The translations under genes and the position numbers were made by a program. From a virus, in IMG/VR virus record IMGVR_UViG_3300030294_000187, positions 1 to 20,298 of that record: 20,298 nucleotides of DNA, one strand, 5' to 3'. Each line of letters starts with the position of its first letter. Positions within the stretch are counted from its first letter, which is position 1. Under the pieces are notes generated by a model. It was not told where the DNA came from. It saw only the letters and a program-made list of their open reading frames with translations, and ran no database searches. Below, in pieces: positions 6,728 to 13,504 of the stretch.

Positions 6728-6844
6728 ATGGAAACATTCAAATATGTACCCCTTTTTATAATCATTGCACTAATTATTATCCCTCGCTTATATCGACTAA
6801 CTTCAAAAATGAAATCTAAAAATGAAAACAAACGAAACACCTGA
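6728..6844 (+). CDS. Very small single-span membrane protein, 38 residues
   Basis: The ATG at 6728 opens a 38-codon frame with one hydrophobic segment (YVPLFIIIALIIIP, about residues 6-19) and a strongly basic tail (SKMKSKNENKR). This predicts an N-out, C-in topology. It starts seven bases after the previous stop and overlaps the next frame, which fits the packing of the operon. It is too short for family recognition. Confidence 0.5.
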   Translation: METFKYVPLFIIIALIIIPRLYRLTSKMKSKNENKRNT

Positions 6845-6983
6845 ATACGATCAGGACAACCAGTTCGATTATGATTTGGACTTTACCGGAATCAGATGCT
6901 TTATCTTTTTTATCGGGTCATTTTTTGGAGCCGGCTTAGCAGCTGTATCACTTGCAATTTACTACTTAATTATAAACTTTTAA
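6822..6983 (+). CDS. Small membrane protein, 53 residues
   Basis: The ATG at 6822 opens a frame with an acidic N-terminus (YDQDNQFDYDLDF) and a long hydrophobic C-terminal part (about residues 24-53, with IFFIGSFFGAGLAAVSLAIY), enough for one or two membrane passes. It overlaps the preceding 38-codon frame by 23 bases and ends 11 bases before the DUF3164-type gene. The opposite end charges of the two overlapping proteins suggest that they might pair in the membrane; this is speculation. Confidence 0.5.
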   Translation: MKTNETPEYDQDNQFDYDLDFTGIRCFIFFIGSFFGAGLAAVSLAIYYLIINF

Positions 6984-6996
6984 ACTCATTTTAAAT
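6978..6996. repeat. RTTTAAAY-N3-RTTTAAAY motif, near copy (overlaps a start codon)
   Basis: TTTTAAAC-TCA-TTTTAAAT keeps both TTTAAA cores and the 11-base period but has T instead of R at the start of each half. It overlaps ATG 6995-6997 in exactly the same register as copy 1 overlaps ATG 1509-1511. Confidence 0.5.
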
Positions 6997-7705
6997 GGAA
7001 ACAACGCAATCACCGGTTGATGTAAGCCTACTTACCCCGGAACAAATCGAATCACTGAAAAAACAAATTATCTATGCTGAAAAAGCAAAGAAACAAGCCA
7101 TTGAGGCTGAACGTGACACGTACAAAACAATAGTTGATGAAATGGTACAGGAGGTATTTAAACCGCTTGTAGGGCTTAGTAAACACATTATGAACATAAA
7201 GAAACTTGTGTTTGACAACTTTGAATCAGTAGTTGAAATGAAAGCAGACCTTTATGGGACAAAAGACAGTCAGCAAAGCCATACCTTCACTTCATTGGAT
7301 GGAACTATCAGTATTAAGATTGGACACCGCGTGACCGAATCGTTCGACGATACGCTTAGTGCAGGAATTGAAAAGGTAAAAACCTACATGGCTACACTGG
7401 CCAAGGATACTGAATCAGCCGCACTGGTTGAAACTATCATGGATTTACTCAAGAAGGATGCAAAAGGTAACCTAAAAGCTAATCGGGTCCTGGAACTTGG
7501 AAAACTGGCTAGCCGTGTAAAAAATGAAGATTTCAGCGACGGCATCAGCATTATCCAGGAATCATTTAAACCGGTTAAATCTTGCCAGTTCATTGAAGTA
7601 AAGTTTAAGGACGAACATGGCAAGGAACATGCGTTACCGCTTAGTATTTCAGCTTTTGGATTGGAGGACGAACCCGTAAAAGAAAAAGACAATGTACCAG
7701 GTTAA
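6995..7705 (+). CDS. DUF3164-type Mu-like phage protein
   Basis: A 236-residue soluble protein. The N-terminal third is helical and charged (about residues 20-75). A beta-rich core follows (HTFTSLDGTISIKIGHRVTE, about 96-115), then a long helical region and a C-terminal strand ending in an acidic tail. This layout, and the position a few genes after the MuB-like gene, matches the DUF3164 family found in many Mu-like phages. The function of that family is not established; its gene neighbourhood points to DNA metabolism or regulation. The start codon overlaps the near copy of the 19-base repeat. Confidence 0.65.
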   Translation: METTQSPVDVSLLTPEQIESLKKQIIYAEKAKKQAIEAERDTYKTIVDEMVQEVFKPLVGLSKHIMNIKKLVFDNFESVVEMKADLYGTKDSQQSHTFTSLDGTISIKIGHRVTESFDDTLSAGIEKVKTYMATLAKDTESAALVETIMDLLKKDAKGNLKANRVLELGKLASRVKNEDFSDGISIIQESFKPVKSCQFIEVKFKDEHGKEHALPLSISAFGLEDEPVKEKDNVPG

Positions 7706-7937
7706 ATACAAAGCACAAGTGATTGCACCTGAAGGTAGCCTTGTAAAATATAAACCATTAACGCAATCAGGTGTGTTTATTCCAAAAGGTAAGACTTGTA
7801 ATAAAGAAAAAATTGAGAAGCAATGTATTGACTTCATAACTCCTCAATTTAAAATACCTGAAGGAATGAATGTTATAGTAACTATTGTAAGCATTAAAAA
7901 ACTTCCTTCTGCTTTTATTTGCTGTGAAGATAAATAA
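7692..7937 (+). CDS. Hypothetical small protein, 81 residues
   Basis: Starts inside the end of the DUF3164-type gene (14-base overlap). It is beta-rich and soluble (YKAQVIAPEGSLVKYKPL; MNVIVTIVSIKKL), with four cysteines, two of them adjacent in FICCEDK. No family recognised. It is followed by a 58-base gap with a strong hairpin, the first real pause in the packing since the MuB-like leader. Confidence 0.5.
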   Translation: MYQVKYKAQVIAPEGSLVKYKPLTQSGVFIPKGKTCNKEKIEKQCIDFITPQFKIPEGMNVIVTIVSIKKLPSAFICCEDK

Positions 7938-7947
7938 ATTACCACTT

Positions 7948-7969
7948 ATGCCGGCTTGATCACCGGCAT
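7948..7969 (+). other. GC-rich hairpin between early genes
   Basis: ATGCCGG (7948-7954) and CCGGCAT (7963-7969) form a perfect 7-base stem with an 8-base loop (cttgatca). There is no T-run after it, so it is not a typical terminator. It precedes the ASCH-like gene and may mark a processing point or separate translation units. Confidence 0.4.
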
Positions 7970-7995
7970 TGAGTGCCAAACCGATAACCATAGAG

Positions 7996-8454
7996 ATGGC
8001 CGGTACATTTAAACACTATTTAAATAGATTAATTATGGTAATAGGTTATAAAAAACAAATCCCCTGGGGAAAACCAACTGATTTTAAGCGCAAAATTTTA
8101 GTTGATGTAAAAAGACATACTATGCGTGAAGATATTCATAATCGTTGGCATGCTGGTCGTAAAATACAGCATGCTCATGGAGTCAGAACAAAGTATTACA
8201 ATCAGTTTGCCGAAAACTTATGTACACGAACACAGCTTGTTTATATTGGAAAAACAAGTACTAAGAATGAAGATTTATGCTATAACTACAATGGTGTTAA
8301 CTTCGGTGTGATAGTAGACAAAAAACGCCTTACAAACTATCAAATTGGATATTTAGCTTTTTACGATGGATTTGACACTACAGATGACTTCTTTCATTGG
8401 TTCCAAAAAGGGTTTAAAGGTAAAATAATTCACTGGGCCGATTTACACTATTAA
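7996..8454 (+). CDS. ASCH-like domain protein
   Basis: The pattern KRHTMR...NRWHAGRKIQHAHGVRTKYYNQF (in parts, about residues 39-72) resembles ASCH-fold proteins, which use a small beta-barrel thought to bind RNA or modified nucleotides. A second half (NFGVIVDKKRLTNYQIGYLA, then FFHWFQKGFKGK) completes the fold. The start is uncertain. ATG 7996 gives 152 residues, MAGTFKHYLN, with the 19-base repeat placed as in the GemA-like gene. ATG 8035 gives 139 residues. A TTG at 7969 overlaps the hairpin and is unlikely. It ends one base before the next ATG. Substrate unknown. Confidence 0.5.
   Translation: MAGTFKHYLNRLIMVIGYKKQIPWGKPTDFKRKILVDVKRHTMREDIHNRWHAGRKIQHAHGVRTKYYNQFAENLCTRTQLVYIGKTSTKNEDLCYNYNGVNFGVIVDKKRLTNYQIGYLAFYDGFDTTDDFFHWFQKGFKGKIIHWADLHY
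8007..8025. repeat. RTTTAAAY-N3-RTTTAAAY motif, copy 3
   Basis: ATTTAAAC-ACT-ATTTAAAT, 11-base period. If translation starts at 7996 it encodes TFKHYLN and begins 11 bases after the A of the ATG, the same offset as copy 4 in the gene at 8739. If translation starts at 8035 it is in the leader. Confidence 0.7.
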
Positions 8455-8455
8455 C

Positions 8456-8737
8456 ATGACTTTTGAATACTTTTTCCAAAACCTAAAAGCACCTATCATT
8501 TGGAAACCGAATGGTTGGAATCATGTGAGAGACCTAGAAACAAATGAAATTATATCCTATGGAATGGTTTTCGATGACCGACAAAATCAACGAATTATAC
8601 GGTTCAGTTTTACAGTTAGTTCCGAAAGATTAGGAATTACAGAACGAACCAGGGTAAATGGAAAACCAAAATACAAAACTGTGTGTGATGTAAGAACTTT
8701 AGAAGAATTAAACCACTACATAACTAAAAACTATTGA
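8456..8737 (+). CDS. Hypothetical protein, 93 residues
   Basis: Starts one base after the previous stop and ends one base before the next start. It is beta-rich with aromatic residues (MTFEYFFQNLKAPIIWKPNG), then a basic segment (RTRVNGKPKYKTV). No family recognised. The tight spacing makes it a real member of the early operon. Confidence 0.55.
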   Translation: MTFEYFFQNLKAPIIWKPNGWNHVRDLETNEIISYGMVFDDRQNQRIIRFSFTVSSERLGITERTRVNGKPKYKTVCDVRTLEELNHYITKNY

Positions 8738-8738
8738 A

Positions 8739-9296
8739 ATGAAAAAGACATTTAAACAGCATTTAAACGTGCAAAACAATGAATCCAGGTTAAAGGATAA
8801 AAGACAACAATATCATAAGTTGCTTATTGCCCTGGGAGAAGAAAAGTATAAAGAAGTAATAATCGGTGGAACTTTCCCAGGCATTGAACACACCACTGAT
8901 CTAACAGAATCTCAAATTGACATTTTGATAACCGATGCTGAAAATAGAATGGGTCACAAAGGATTGCCAGTTCAGCGTATATCTATCGCACCGGCCAATA
9001 ATCCGGAAGAATATCAGATCAAACAACTCCGGAACAAATGCCTTCAGGTATTGACCGAACGTGGCATTAAAACGACTCCAAAAGACTGGAGTCAGGTAAA
9101 CAATGAACTGGCCGCTCCACGTTACCAATGGGTTCTTACTGACGAACAACGAGCTTCAGGGATGATTAACAAACGTGGTATTGGTACTTTCAACACGGTA
9201 GAATCATTGCGTAAGCTTTTCTATCAACTTTGTGCAATACGTGATAATCAAAAAGTGATTCAAACAAAGGTTACTGAACGAGCTGCACAAAACTAA
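8739..9296 (+). CDS. GemA/Gp16-like regulatory protein
   Basis: A 185-residue basic helical protein. Residues about 17-70 (KDKRQQYHKLLIALGEEKYK, then a segment ending in DLTESQIDILITDAENRMG) resemble the N-terminal half of Mu GemA/Gp16 (DUF1018): a helical pair followed by 'LTESQ...L'. The C-terminal half (QIKQLRNKCLQVLTERGIK ... LRKLFYQLCAIRDNQK) resembles its second helical unit. In Mu, GemA affects host gene expression and DNA supercoiling. The match is by overall pattern and position, so the family name is tentative. The 19-base repeat lies in codons 4-10 (TFKQHLN). Confidence 0.5.
   Translation: MKKTFKQHLNVQNNESRLKDKRQQYHKLLIALGEEKYKEVIIGGTFPGIEHTTDLTESQIDILITDAENRMGHKGLPVQRISIAPANNPEEYQIKQLRNKCLQVLTERGIKTTPKDWSQVNNELAAPRYQWVLTDEQRASGMINKRGIGTFNTVESLRKLFYQLCAIRDNQKVIQTKVTERAAQN
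8750..8768. repeat. RTTTAAAY-N3-RTTTAAAY motif, copy 4
   Basis: ATTTAAAC-AGC-ATTTAAAC, 11-base period, starting 11 bases after the A of ATG 8739 and encoding TFKQHLN. The offset from the start codon equals that of copy 3 relative to ATG 7996. Confidence 0.7.
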
Positions 9297-9297
9297 T

Positions 9298-9501
9298 ATG
9301 AAAACAAACCGATATTTACATCCAACCGTTGAACTTTGCCGGAACTGTGAAGGTTCCGGCCAGTTGATAAAGTTTCCACCTTGGGACATTTTACACCAAA
9401 CTGACGCAATAACTGAAACATGTCCGATATGTGAAGGAAGCGGACGAGTGGTTGTGAGTAAGAAAATTGAGGTAACAGTAGAACCGTTTAAAATCAAATA
9501 A
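9298..9501 (+). CDS. Small zinc-finger protein with DnaJ-type CxxCxGxG motifs
   Basis: A 67-residue protein with two CxxCxGxG motifs, CRNCEGSG and CPICEGSG, about 27 residues apart. Together they should bind one zinc ion, as in the central zinc domain of DnaJ. The J-domain and substrate domain are missing, so it is not a chaperone on its own. Similar short proteins occur in phage early regions, perhaps as adaptors for RNA polymerase or nucleic acid. It starts one base after the GemA-like stop. Confidence 0.6.
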   Translation: MKTNRYLHPTVELCRNCEGSGQLIKFPPWDILHQTDAITETCPICEGSGRVVVSKKIEVTVEPFKIK

Positions 9502-9503
9502 AT

Positions 9504-9698
9504 ATGGAACTTGATATTTTAGAAAAAAATGTATTGAAAGCTATTGAGATATCATCAATTTATCAAATTACACATATCAAAATAGTATATGAAAAATGCA
9601 AATCTTTTGATAAAACAATAAAAGTTTTGCGATTAGCTTCTGAACGACATATTCCTTTATCAGATGCACAAGATTGGCTTGGTTACAATCAACCATAA
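9504..9698 (+). CDS. Last gene of the early operon, hypothetical 64-residue protein
   Basis: Starts two bases after the zinc-finger gene. It is helical, with a helix-turn-helix-like layout (DILEKNVLKAIEISSIYQI ... IKVLRLASERHIPLSDAQ). No family recognised. In Mu the early or middle region ends with transcription activators (Mor, C). This protein is far shorter than those, so that assignment is not made. The intrinsic terminator begins 20 bases after its stop. Confidence 0.5.
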   Translation: MELDILEKNVLKAIEISSIYQITHIKIVYEKCKSFDKTIKVLRLASERHIPLSDAQDWLGYNQP

Positions 9699-9718
9699 GA
9701 CAGAATATAAAATAATAG

Positions 9719-9748
9719 GCTGATAATTATACGTTATCAGCTTTTTTT
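9719..9748 (+). terminator. Intrinsic terminator of the early operon
   Basis: The stem GCTGATAA (9719-9726) / TTATCAGC (9734-9741) with a 7-base loop is followed by seven Ts (9742-9748). It is in the right place to end the 8.6 kb rightward transcript. Confidence 0.85.
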
Positions 9749-9749
9749 G

Positions 9750-9757
9750 TACTTTTG
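9750..9757 (+). promoter_or_regulatory. -7 box of a separate promoter for the secreted-protein gene
   Basis: TACTTTTG matches the Bacteroidota -7 consensus TAnnTTTG. It begins two bases after the terminator T-run and would start transcription near 9762. No good TTTG -33 element is seen at 19-21 bases, so it may be weak or activator-dependent. Confidence 0.45.
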
Positions 9758-9785
9758 CAACATGTTAAATCAAAAACAAATTTCT

Positions 9786-10253
9786 ATGAAAACAAAATTT
9801 ACACTTTTATTCCTGGTACTTACATTCATTTGCACTGCTCAAACATCTCTAAAGTTCGTTTCTGGCAATAAAGGCGACATGCGTACACTGGCTGACAGTA
9901 TTGTTTTAAATGCTAAACACACATTTAAATATGCCAAAGAAGGTCAGATAAAAGAAAGTTCAGTTTACTTTTTCAAATATGTAAACATAACTGACACAAC
10001 CAATGTATTAGCTTTATATTACAATATTAAAATGAAAGGCGAAAATGTAGCATTGGAAGTAACCGGTACCCCTGAATACACTTTCTATGCTGCTAAAGGT
10101 AAGTTTTTAGACCTCTTTCCATTTTGGAAACGATATATAAACAGAAATGCTGATATTGCAAAAATATCCACCAGTCAGGATGATAAAACTATCAATGGTT
10201 CCCAGTTCTACCTTCAGGAAGATTCAGGGCAATGGAAATTATCCATGCATTAA
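9786..10253 (+). CDS. Secreted protein, candidate lysogenic-conversion (moron) gene
   Basis: A 155-residue exported protein of unknown family. Residues 1-18 form a signal peptide (MKTKFTLLFLVLTFICTA), with likely cleavage before QTS; the cysteine at 16 lacks a proper lipobox. The mature part is a small alpha/beta protein (helical DMRTLADSIVLNAKHTFKYA; strands NVLALYYNIKMKGENVALEV). The start at 9786 is chosen because the signal peptide begins there and the -7 box is about 30 bases upstream; ATG 9762 would add eight residues. It lies between two terminators with its own promoter, outside both main operons, the usual place for a gene expressed in the lysogen. Confidence 0.65.
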   Translation: MKTKFTLLFLVLTFICTAQTSLKFVSGNKGDMRTLADSIVLNAKHTFKYAKEGQIKESSVYFFKYVNITDTTNVLALYYNIKMKGENVALEVTGTPEYTFYAAKGKFLDLFPFWKRYINRNADIAKISTSQDDKTINGSQFYLQEDSGQWKLSMH

Positions 10254-10317
10254 ATAAAATATGGAGCCCTGGGAAAGGAACGAATAAAAATAGAATAAAC
10301 ATTATTACCGGAATAAC

Positions 10318-10344
10318 AAAAGGCAGCCAAATTGGCTGCCTTTT
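10318..10344. terminator. Bidirectional intrinsic terminator
   Basis: AGGCAGCC (10321-10328) pairs with GGCTGCCT (10334-10341) around AAATT, with AAA before and TTTTT after. The A and T tracts on both sides let it stop transcription from either direction: the secreted-protein gene from the left, and the small reverse-strand unit from the right. Confidence 0.85.
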
Positions 10345-10400
10345 TAGTTATTATGTAAAATAATTCAATCAAGTGGAACAGTTACTAAGTGTCCTCATCC

Positions 10401-10444
10401 AGGGGTAACTTTAGCCCACTTTGTGGAGTCAAACCATTTCCCCT
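10401..10444 (-). other. Nested hairpins downstream of the small reverse-strand frame
   Basis: AGGGG (10401-10405) pairs with CCCCT (10440-10444), enclosing CCAC-TTT-GTGG (10416-10426). This lies between the stop at 10460 and the terminator at 10341, in a stretch with no other gene. It could be a structured 3' region of a short transcript read leftwards. Confidence 0.35.
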
Positions 10445-10459
10445 AGCGAGATGTTGAGA

Positions 10460-10549
10460 TTAAAATTTCAACACTGTTATTAAAATAATAACCCATCTTA
10501 CGAGAGTTATTATTTTTTCAACGATCTCAATAGATATTTCTATTTTCAT
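10460..10549 (-). CDS. Possible 29-residue hydrophobic peptide
   Basis: The reverse-strand frame starting at ATG 10549 encodes a peptide with a charged start (MKIEISIEIVEK) and a hydrophobic segment (IITLVRWVIILITVL, about residues 13-27), enough to span a membrane once. A -7 box (TATATTTG) ends about 52 bases upstream, and a terminator lies about 120 bases downstream. The coding region contains the inverted repeat AAAATAATAAC / GTTATTATTTT (10482-10492 and 10506-10516) and TTGAGAT / ATCTCAA, so the RNA itself is probably folded. This may be a peptide gene, or a small RNA with a chance frame. Confidence 0.35.
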   Translation of the reverse strand: MKIEISIEIVEKIITLVRWVIILITVLKF

Positions 10550-10601
10550 GTCTTTAAATTTATTGGTTATTAATTTATTGACACCTGATTGAATTATACT
10601 G

Positions 10602-10633
10602 CAAATATACGATTAAATATTTCTTTTATACAA
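10602..10633 (-). promoter_or_regulatory. Possible promoter for the small reverse-strand unit
   Basis: On the reverse strand TATATTTG (10609-10602) fits the TAnnTTTG -7 box. A partial -33 element (TTGT, 10633-10630) lies 20 bases upstream, inside the end of the methyltransferase gene. Transcription would start near 10595. Confidence 0.35.
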
Positions 10634-11443
10634 CATTATATCCGTATAACCTGAATTATGGTTCATCCTAGCGCTCATCTCCTTCTTAGTTGCACCTTTA
10701 AACGGGTTCTCAGCCCCAAGGTTCTTTTCAATCCAGTCAGTCAACTCAATGATTGATGATTTATTTGAAGTGAAATAGAAGTAACTTGTACCCTTCAGGA
10801 CCGATAGCACATCCAAGTAATTAGCCAACTTCCAGTAATTAGAATACGTTGAAACGTCGGTTGATAAATATGGTGGATCAACCAGGAACACAACACCGGT
10901 TATATGCTTCCAACGGTCAAATAAAACCCTATAATCCATCTTTACTATATCTACGCTCTGAAGGTAATTATTAGCTGGCTCATAATCTGATTTACGTACA
11001 CAATTATACATCCCTTGTTTCTTCATCTCTTCATAGTTCATAGCATAGTTCATACTAAATAATAGGCTTGAACTTATAGTAATATAATCTACGTATCCAG
11101 TTACTTTTTCTTCGCGTTCAATTACCTTCAGGACGCGTTGTTTGGCCTCTTTACTTATAACCTTGTCAACCGGTTCATTCTGTAAGATAATGCGAAATTC
11201 AGCCAACAGTGCGTTTGTACGTTCGATATTAGCGATACGAAGATGATAATCATCGAAGTCATTATAAATAACATCGGCTCCTGGATACATTTGCTTCACC
11301 GTGTGAGCCAGTAAACCACTACCGCCGAACAAGTCGACAAACATTGGTGCATTTTTAAACTCCTTTAAAGCGATTTTAAACTCTGAAAGAAAACGCCGTT
11401 TTTGACCCTGAAACGGCAGCGGGGCTTGTGAAAATTGTTTCAT
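10613..11443 (-). CDS. D12-class adenine-N6 DNA methyltransferase (Dam-like)
   Basis: Transfers a methyl group from S-adenosylmethionine to adenine in DNA. The 276-residue protein has the N-terminal motif PLPFQGQKRRF (8-18), the SAM-binding motif FVDLFGGSG (35-43) and the catalytic motif DPPY (189-192). Its length is typical of Dam-type enzymes (about 270-280). No restriction enzyme lies next to it, so it is a solitary phage methyltransferase, probably protecting DNA against host restriction or timing phage events. In Mu the DNA-modification gene mom also lies beyond the tail-fibre genes. No clear promoter is seen directly upstream, and a strong hairpin separates it from the late operon, so it may rely on read-through. 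Confidence 0.9.
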   Translation of the reverse strand: MKQFSQAPLPFQGQKRRFLSEFKIALKEFKNAPMFVDLFGGSGLLAHTVKQMYPGADVIYNDFDDYHLRIANIERTNALLAEFRIILQNEPVDKVISKEAKQRVLKVIEREEKVTGYVDYITISSSLLFSMNYAMNYEEMKKQGMYNCVRKSDYEPANNYLQSVDIVKMDYRVLFDRWKHITGVVFLVDPPYLSTDVSTYSNYWKLANYLDVLSVLKGTSYFYFTSNKSSIIELTDWIEKNLGAENPFKGATKKEMSARMNHNSGYTDIMLYKRNI

Positions 11444-11451
11444 TTTGAAAA

Positions 11452-11482
11452 TTTGTTGTTTAATTTATTATTGTTACTTTTG
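11452..11482 (+). promoter_or_regulatory. Rightward promoter in the late-end intergenic region
   Basis: TTTG (11452-11455), a 19-base spacer and TACTTTTG (11475-11482) give a full match to the Bacteroidota promoter consensus. It points away from the methyltransferase and towards the hairpin locus, with transcription starting near 11486-11489. No protein-coding frame follows it on this strand. Confidence 0.5.
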
Positions 11483-11483
11483 T

Positions 11484-11617
11484 GGCCTCTCACAATCTCT
11501 ACATAAAAAAGGTGCAGACACACCCGATCAAAGGCATATGCCTCTGTCGTGGTGTGTCTGCACCTTAAATATTTGCACGGTGTGAGAGCCGTGTGAATGG
11601 CGATGGAGGTTTTTTTT
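11484..11617 (+). ncRNA. Candidate structured small RNA, about 130 bases
   Basis: Downstream of the rightward promoter, GGCCTCTCAC (11484-11493) can pair with GTGAGAGCC (11582-11590) with one bulge. This closes a domain that contains the 16-base perfect stem 11509-11524 / 11551-11566, whose loop holds the palindrome AGGCATATGCCT (11532-11543). Eight Ts at 11610-11617 could be the 3' end, though no strong stem touches them. The locus is non-coding and lies opposite the late transcript's 3' region. The alternative is that it is only the late terminator. Confidence 0.4.
11503..11566 (-). terminator. Strong hairpin with T-run, late-operon terminator
   Basis: Read on the reverse strand, the perfect 16-base stem AAGGTGCAGACACACC / GGTGTGTCTGCACCTT is followed by a run of six Ts (11510-11505). 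It lies 67 bases after the adhesin stop, where the late operon should end. The 26-base loop is unusually long for a terminator and contains a second small palindrome. Confidence 0.65.
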
Positions 11618-11632
11618 AATTACCTCTAATAA

Positions 11633-13501
11633 TTAGTTAATTGTTATTCCCCTTGCATTTGCATTCGTTTCAGACAAAGGATAAGTAGCTAGCAATCTTG
11701 CTTTATTTGTTGCACCTATTGTTATAACTTTCGTACCACTTACCACATTAATAATAGATTGGTTCAAAGAAGAAGCTGATATATTACTACTAACGACTGA
11801 ATCAAACCATAAAAAACTTGACGTGTAGTTGACAGGCAACTCAAAATCTGTAACATTAAGACAACCATCAAAAGGATTATTACCACTGTAAATATCCGCA
11901 GAGGTACACTGTATAATAATGCTATTTATACCCATCATTCCCGCAAAAGGAAAATAACTTCCCAATGAAGTGACTGAGGATGGTATAACTAAAGTTCCAC
12001 TAAATAAAGTACTTAAAAAGCCAAAACCTTCAACAATCTTTAACGTATTAGGAAGCACTAATTGTCCGGTTCTGATTGCGTTACGAAAACAGCTTCTCGA
12101 TATTGTTGTAGTATCAGGTCTTAATGTAAGTGTTCCAGCATAAAACCTTGCACCATAAATAGCTTTAACTTGTCCTGCCGTCCTTAAATCATATATCACA
12201 TTGTCATATACATTGAGTACAGAATTTCCACCTGATATTGAGTCGAAACCTGTAAGACAAAACATTTCACTTATTTCACCAACAATTGTTGATATATAGT
12301 TATTTAAAATAAGTGAACCTCTTAGACCTTTACAATTATAAAAGCAATATTCACCTAAAGTAGTCAGTGTATCGGGTAATGTTAAACCCCCTGTTATGCT
12401 TTCATTCCCATAAAAGCAATAAGGTTGAATTTCAGTAATACCCGGCATGAATGACATAGTCCCAGTATTATTTAGCATCGAAAAATTAGCTTGTATTTTT
12501 CCACTTATACTCGTATTGTATAACACATTATTGAAAATCGGAACTTTAACGGAATTTGATACCATTGACGTGTAACCTGTTCCAAAAAATGCCCTAACTC
12601 CTACTGAAACCATAGAGGATGGAATTTGCAATTGACCTGATAAACCCGTACAGTTTGCAAATAGACCATCTCCAATTGTTTGTATTCCGCTTCCCCAAAC
12701 TATACCCGTAATACCCGTCTTACCATTCAGATTTCCCCATGAGGTAGAACTGAATTTACCCGAACCTATTTCTTTTAAAGAGTTAGGGAAAGTAATAACA
12801 CCTTGAAAATTGCAACCGTTAAAGCCGTTATTCCCTAATAACTTTTCAACTCCTTCTTGAATAGTTATTTTAGTGATATTACCCGCATAACCAAAATCCC
12901 AATCCCAACAGGTAAATGTTTTCATTGATGCAGGAATAGTTAATCTCCCCACTAAATTATTGCTTCCGTAAAATGTTTGACCACTCCCAAAGTTAGTAAG
13001 CGACTGTAAATCTTGGAAATGAATATATTTGCAATTTTGATACGAAAGATAACCACCTGTAATACTATTTACCTTATTTCCGCAATATATCCATTCAGCC
13101 GTATTTGCTTCAATTAATTCATAGGTATCACCATCAGCACTTACTATTACATACCTCTTAGTTCCCTGCCATGAAATTGTTGTCCCACCAACTACATCAA
13201 AGTGATAATCTGTCCCATTTAAAGTATAGCCATACCTAAAAGCATTCCCACGTGACGGTATTGTTGTTAAATTAGTCGTAGTTATAGTATTTGGTACAGA
13301 ATAAATAAACTTGGCTTTAGAGTTGAATACTATGAATTCACTGAATAGTTTCACTATATCAACTTCTTGAGAAGCAACACTAAAATCATCAGGCGCAATG
13401 AATGGTTGCATGGGTAATATTACTACAGGAGCTGTGTTTCTATATGGGTCAATTAAATACATACTTCTTACTATATATTTCTTATTTGAATGAATAAACA
13501 T
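11633..13501 (-). CDS. BspA-type leucine-rich-repeat tail adhesin
   Basis: This 622-residue protein is the last gene of the tail-fibre module, so it is probably the receptor-binding tip. Residues 1-165 are a non-repeat attachment region. From about 170 to 560 there are roughly eight LRR_5/BspA-type repeats with 'LPDTLTTLGEYCFYNCKGL'-like units (also IPSSMVSVGVRAFFGT and LVIPSSVTSLGSYFPFAGM). The C-terminal 40 residues (VVSGTKVITIGATNKARLLA, then a tail ending GITIN) form a conserved-looking cap. BspA-type repeats are typical of surface adhesins of Bacteroidota and oral bacteria, so the phage may have taken the fold from its host. It starts three bases after the upstream gene's stop. Confidence 0.75.
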   Translation of the reverse strand: MFIHSNKKYIVRSMYLIDPYRNTAPVVILPMQPFIAPDDFSVASQEVDIVKLFSEFIVFNSKAKFIYSVPNTITTTNLTTIPSRGNAFRYGYTLNGTDYHFDVVGGTTISWQGTKRYVIVSADGDTYELIEANTAEWIYCGNKVNSITGGYLSYQNCKYIHFQDLQSLTNFGSGQTFYGSNNLVGRLTIPASMKTFTCWDWDFGYAGNITKITIQEGVEKLLGNNGFNGCNFQGVITFPNSLKEIGSGKFSSTSWGNLNGKTGITGIVWGSGIQTIGDGLFANCTGLSGQLQIPSSMVSVGVRAFFGTGYTSMVSNSVKVPIFNNVLYNTSISGKIQANFSMLNNTGTMSFMPGITEIQPYCFYGNESITGGLTLPDTLTTLGEYCFYNCKGLRGSLILNNYISTIVGEISEMFCLTGFDSISGGNSVLNVYDNVIYDLRTAGQVKAIYGARFYAGTLTLRPDTTTISRSCFRNAIRTGQLVLPNTLKIVEGFGFLSTLFSGTLVIPSSVTSLGSYFPFAGMMGINSIIIQCTSADIYSGNNPFDGCLNVTDFELPVNYTSSFLWFDSVVSSNISASSLNQSIINVVSGTKVITIGATNKARLLATYPLSETNANARGITIN

Positions 13502-13504
13502 AGC

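Noticed and set aside
9903-9930. Further copy of the 19-base repeat in the secreted-protein gene
   Set aside because: Two TTTAAA cores are present but about 19 bases apart, not 11, so the pattern is not met.
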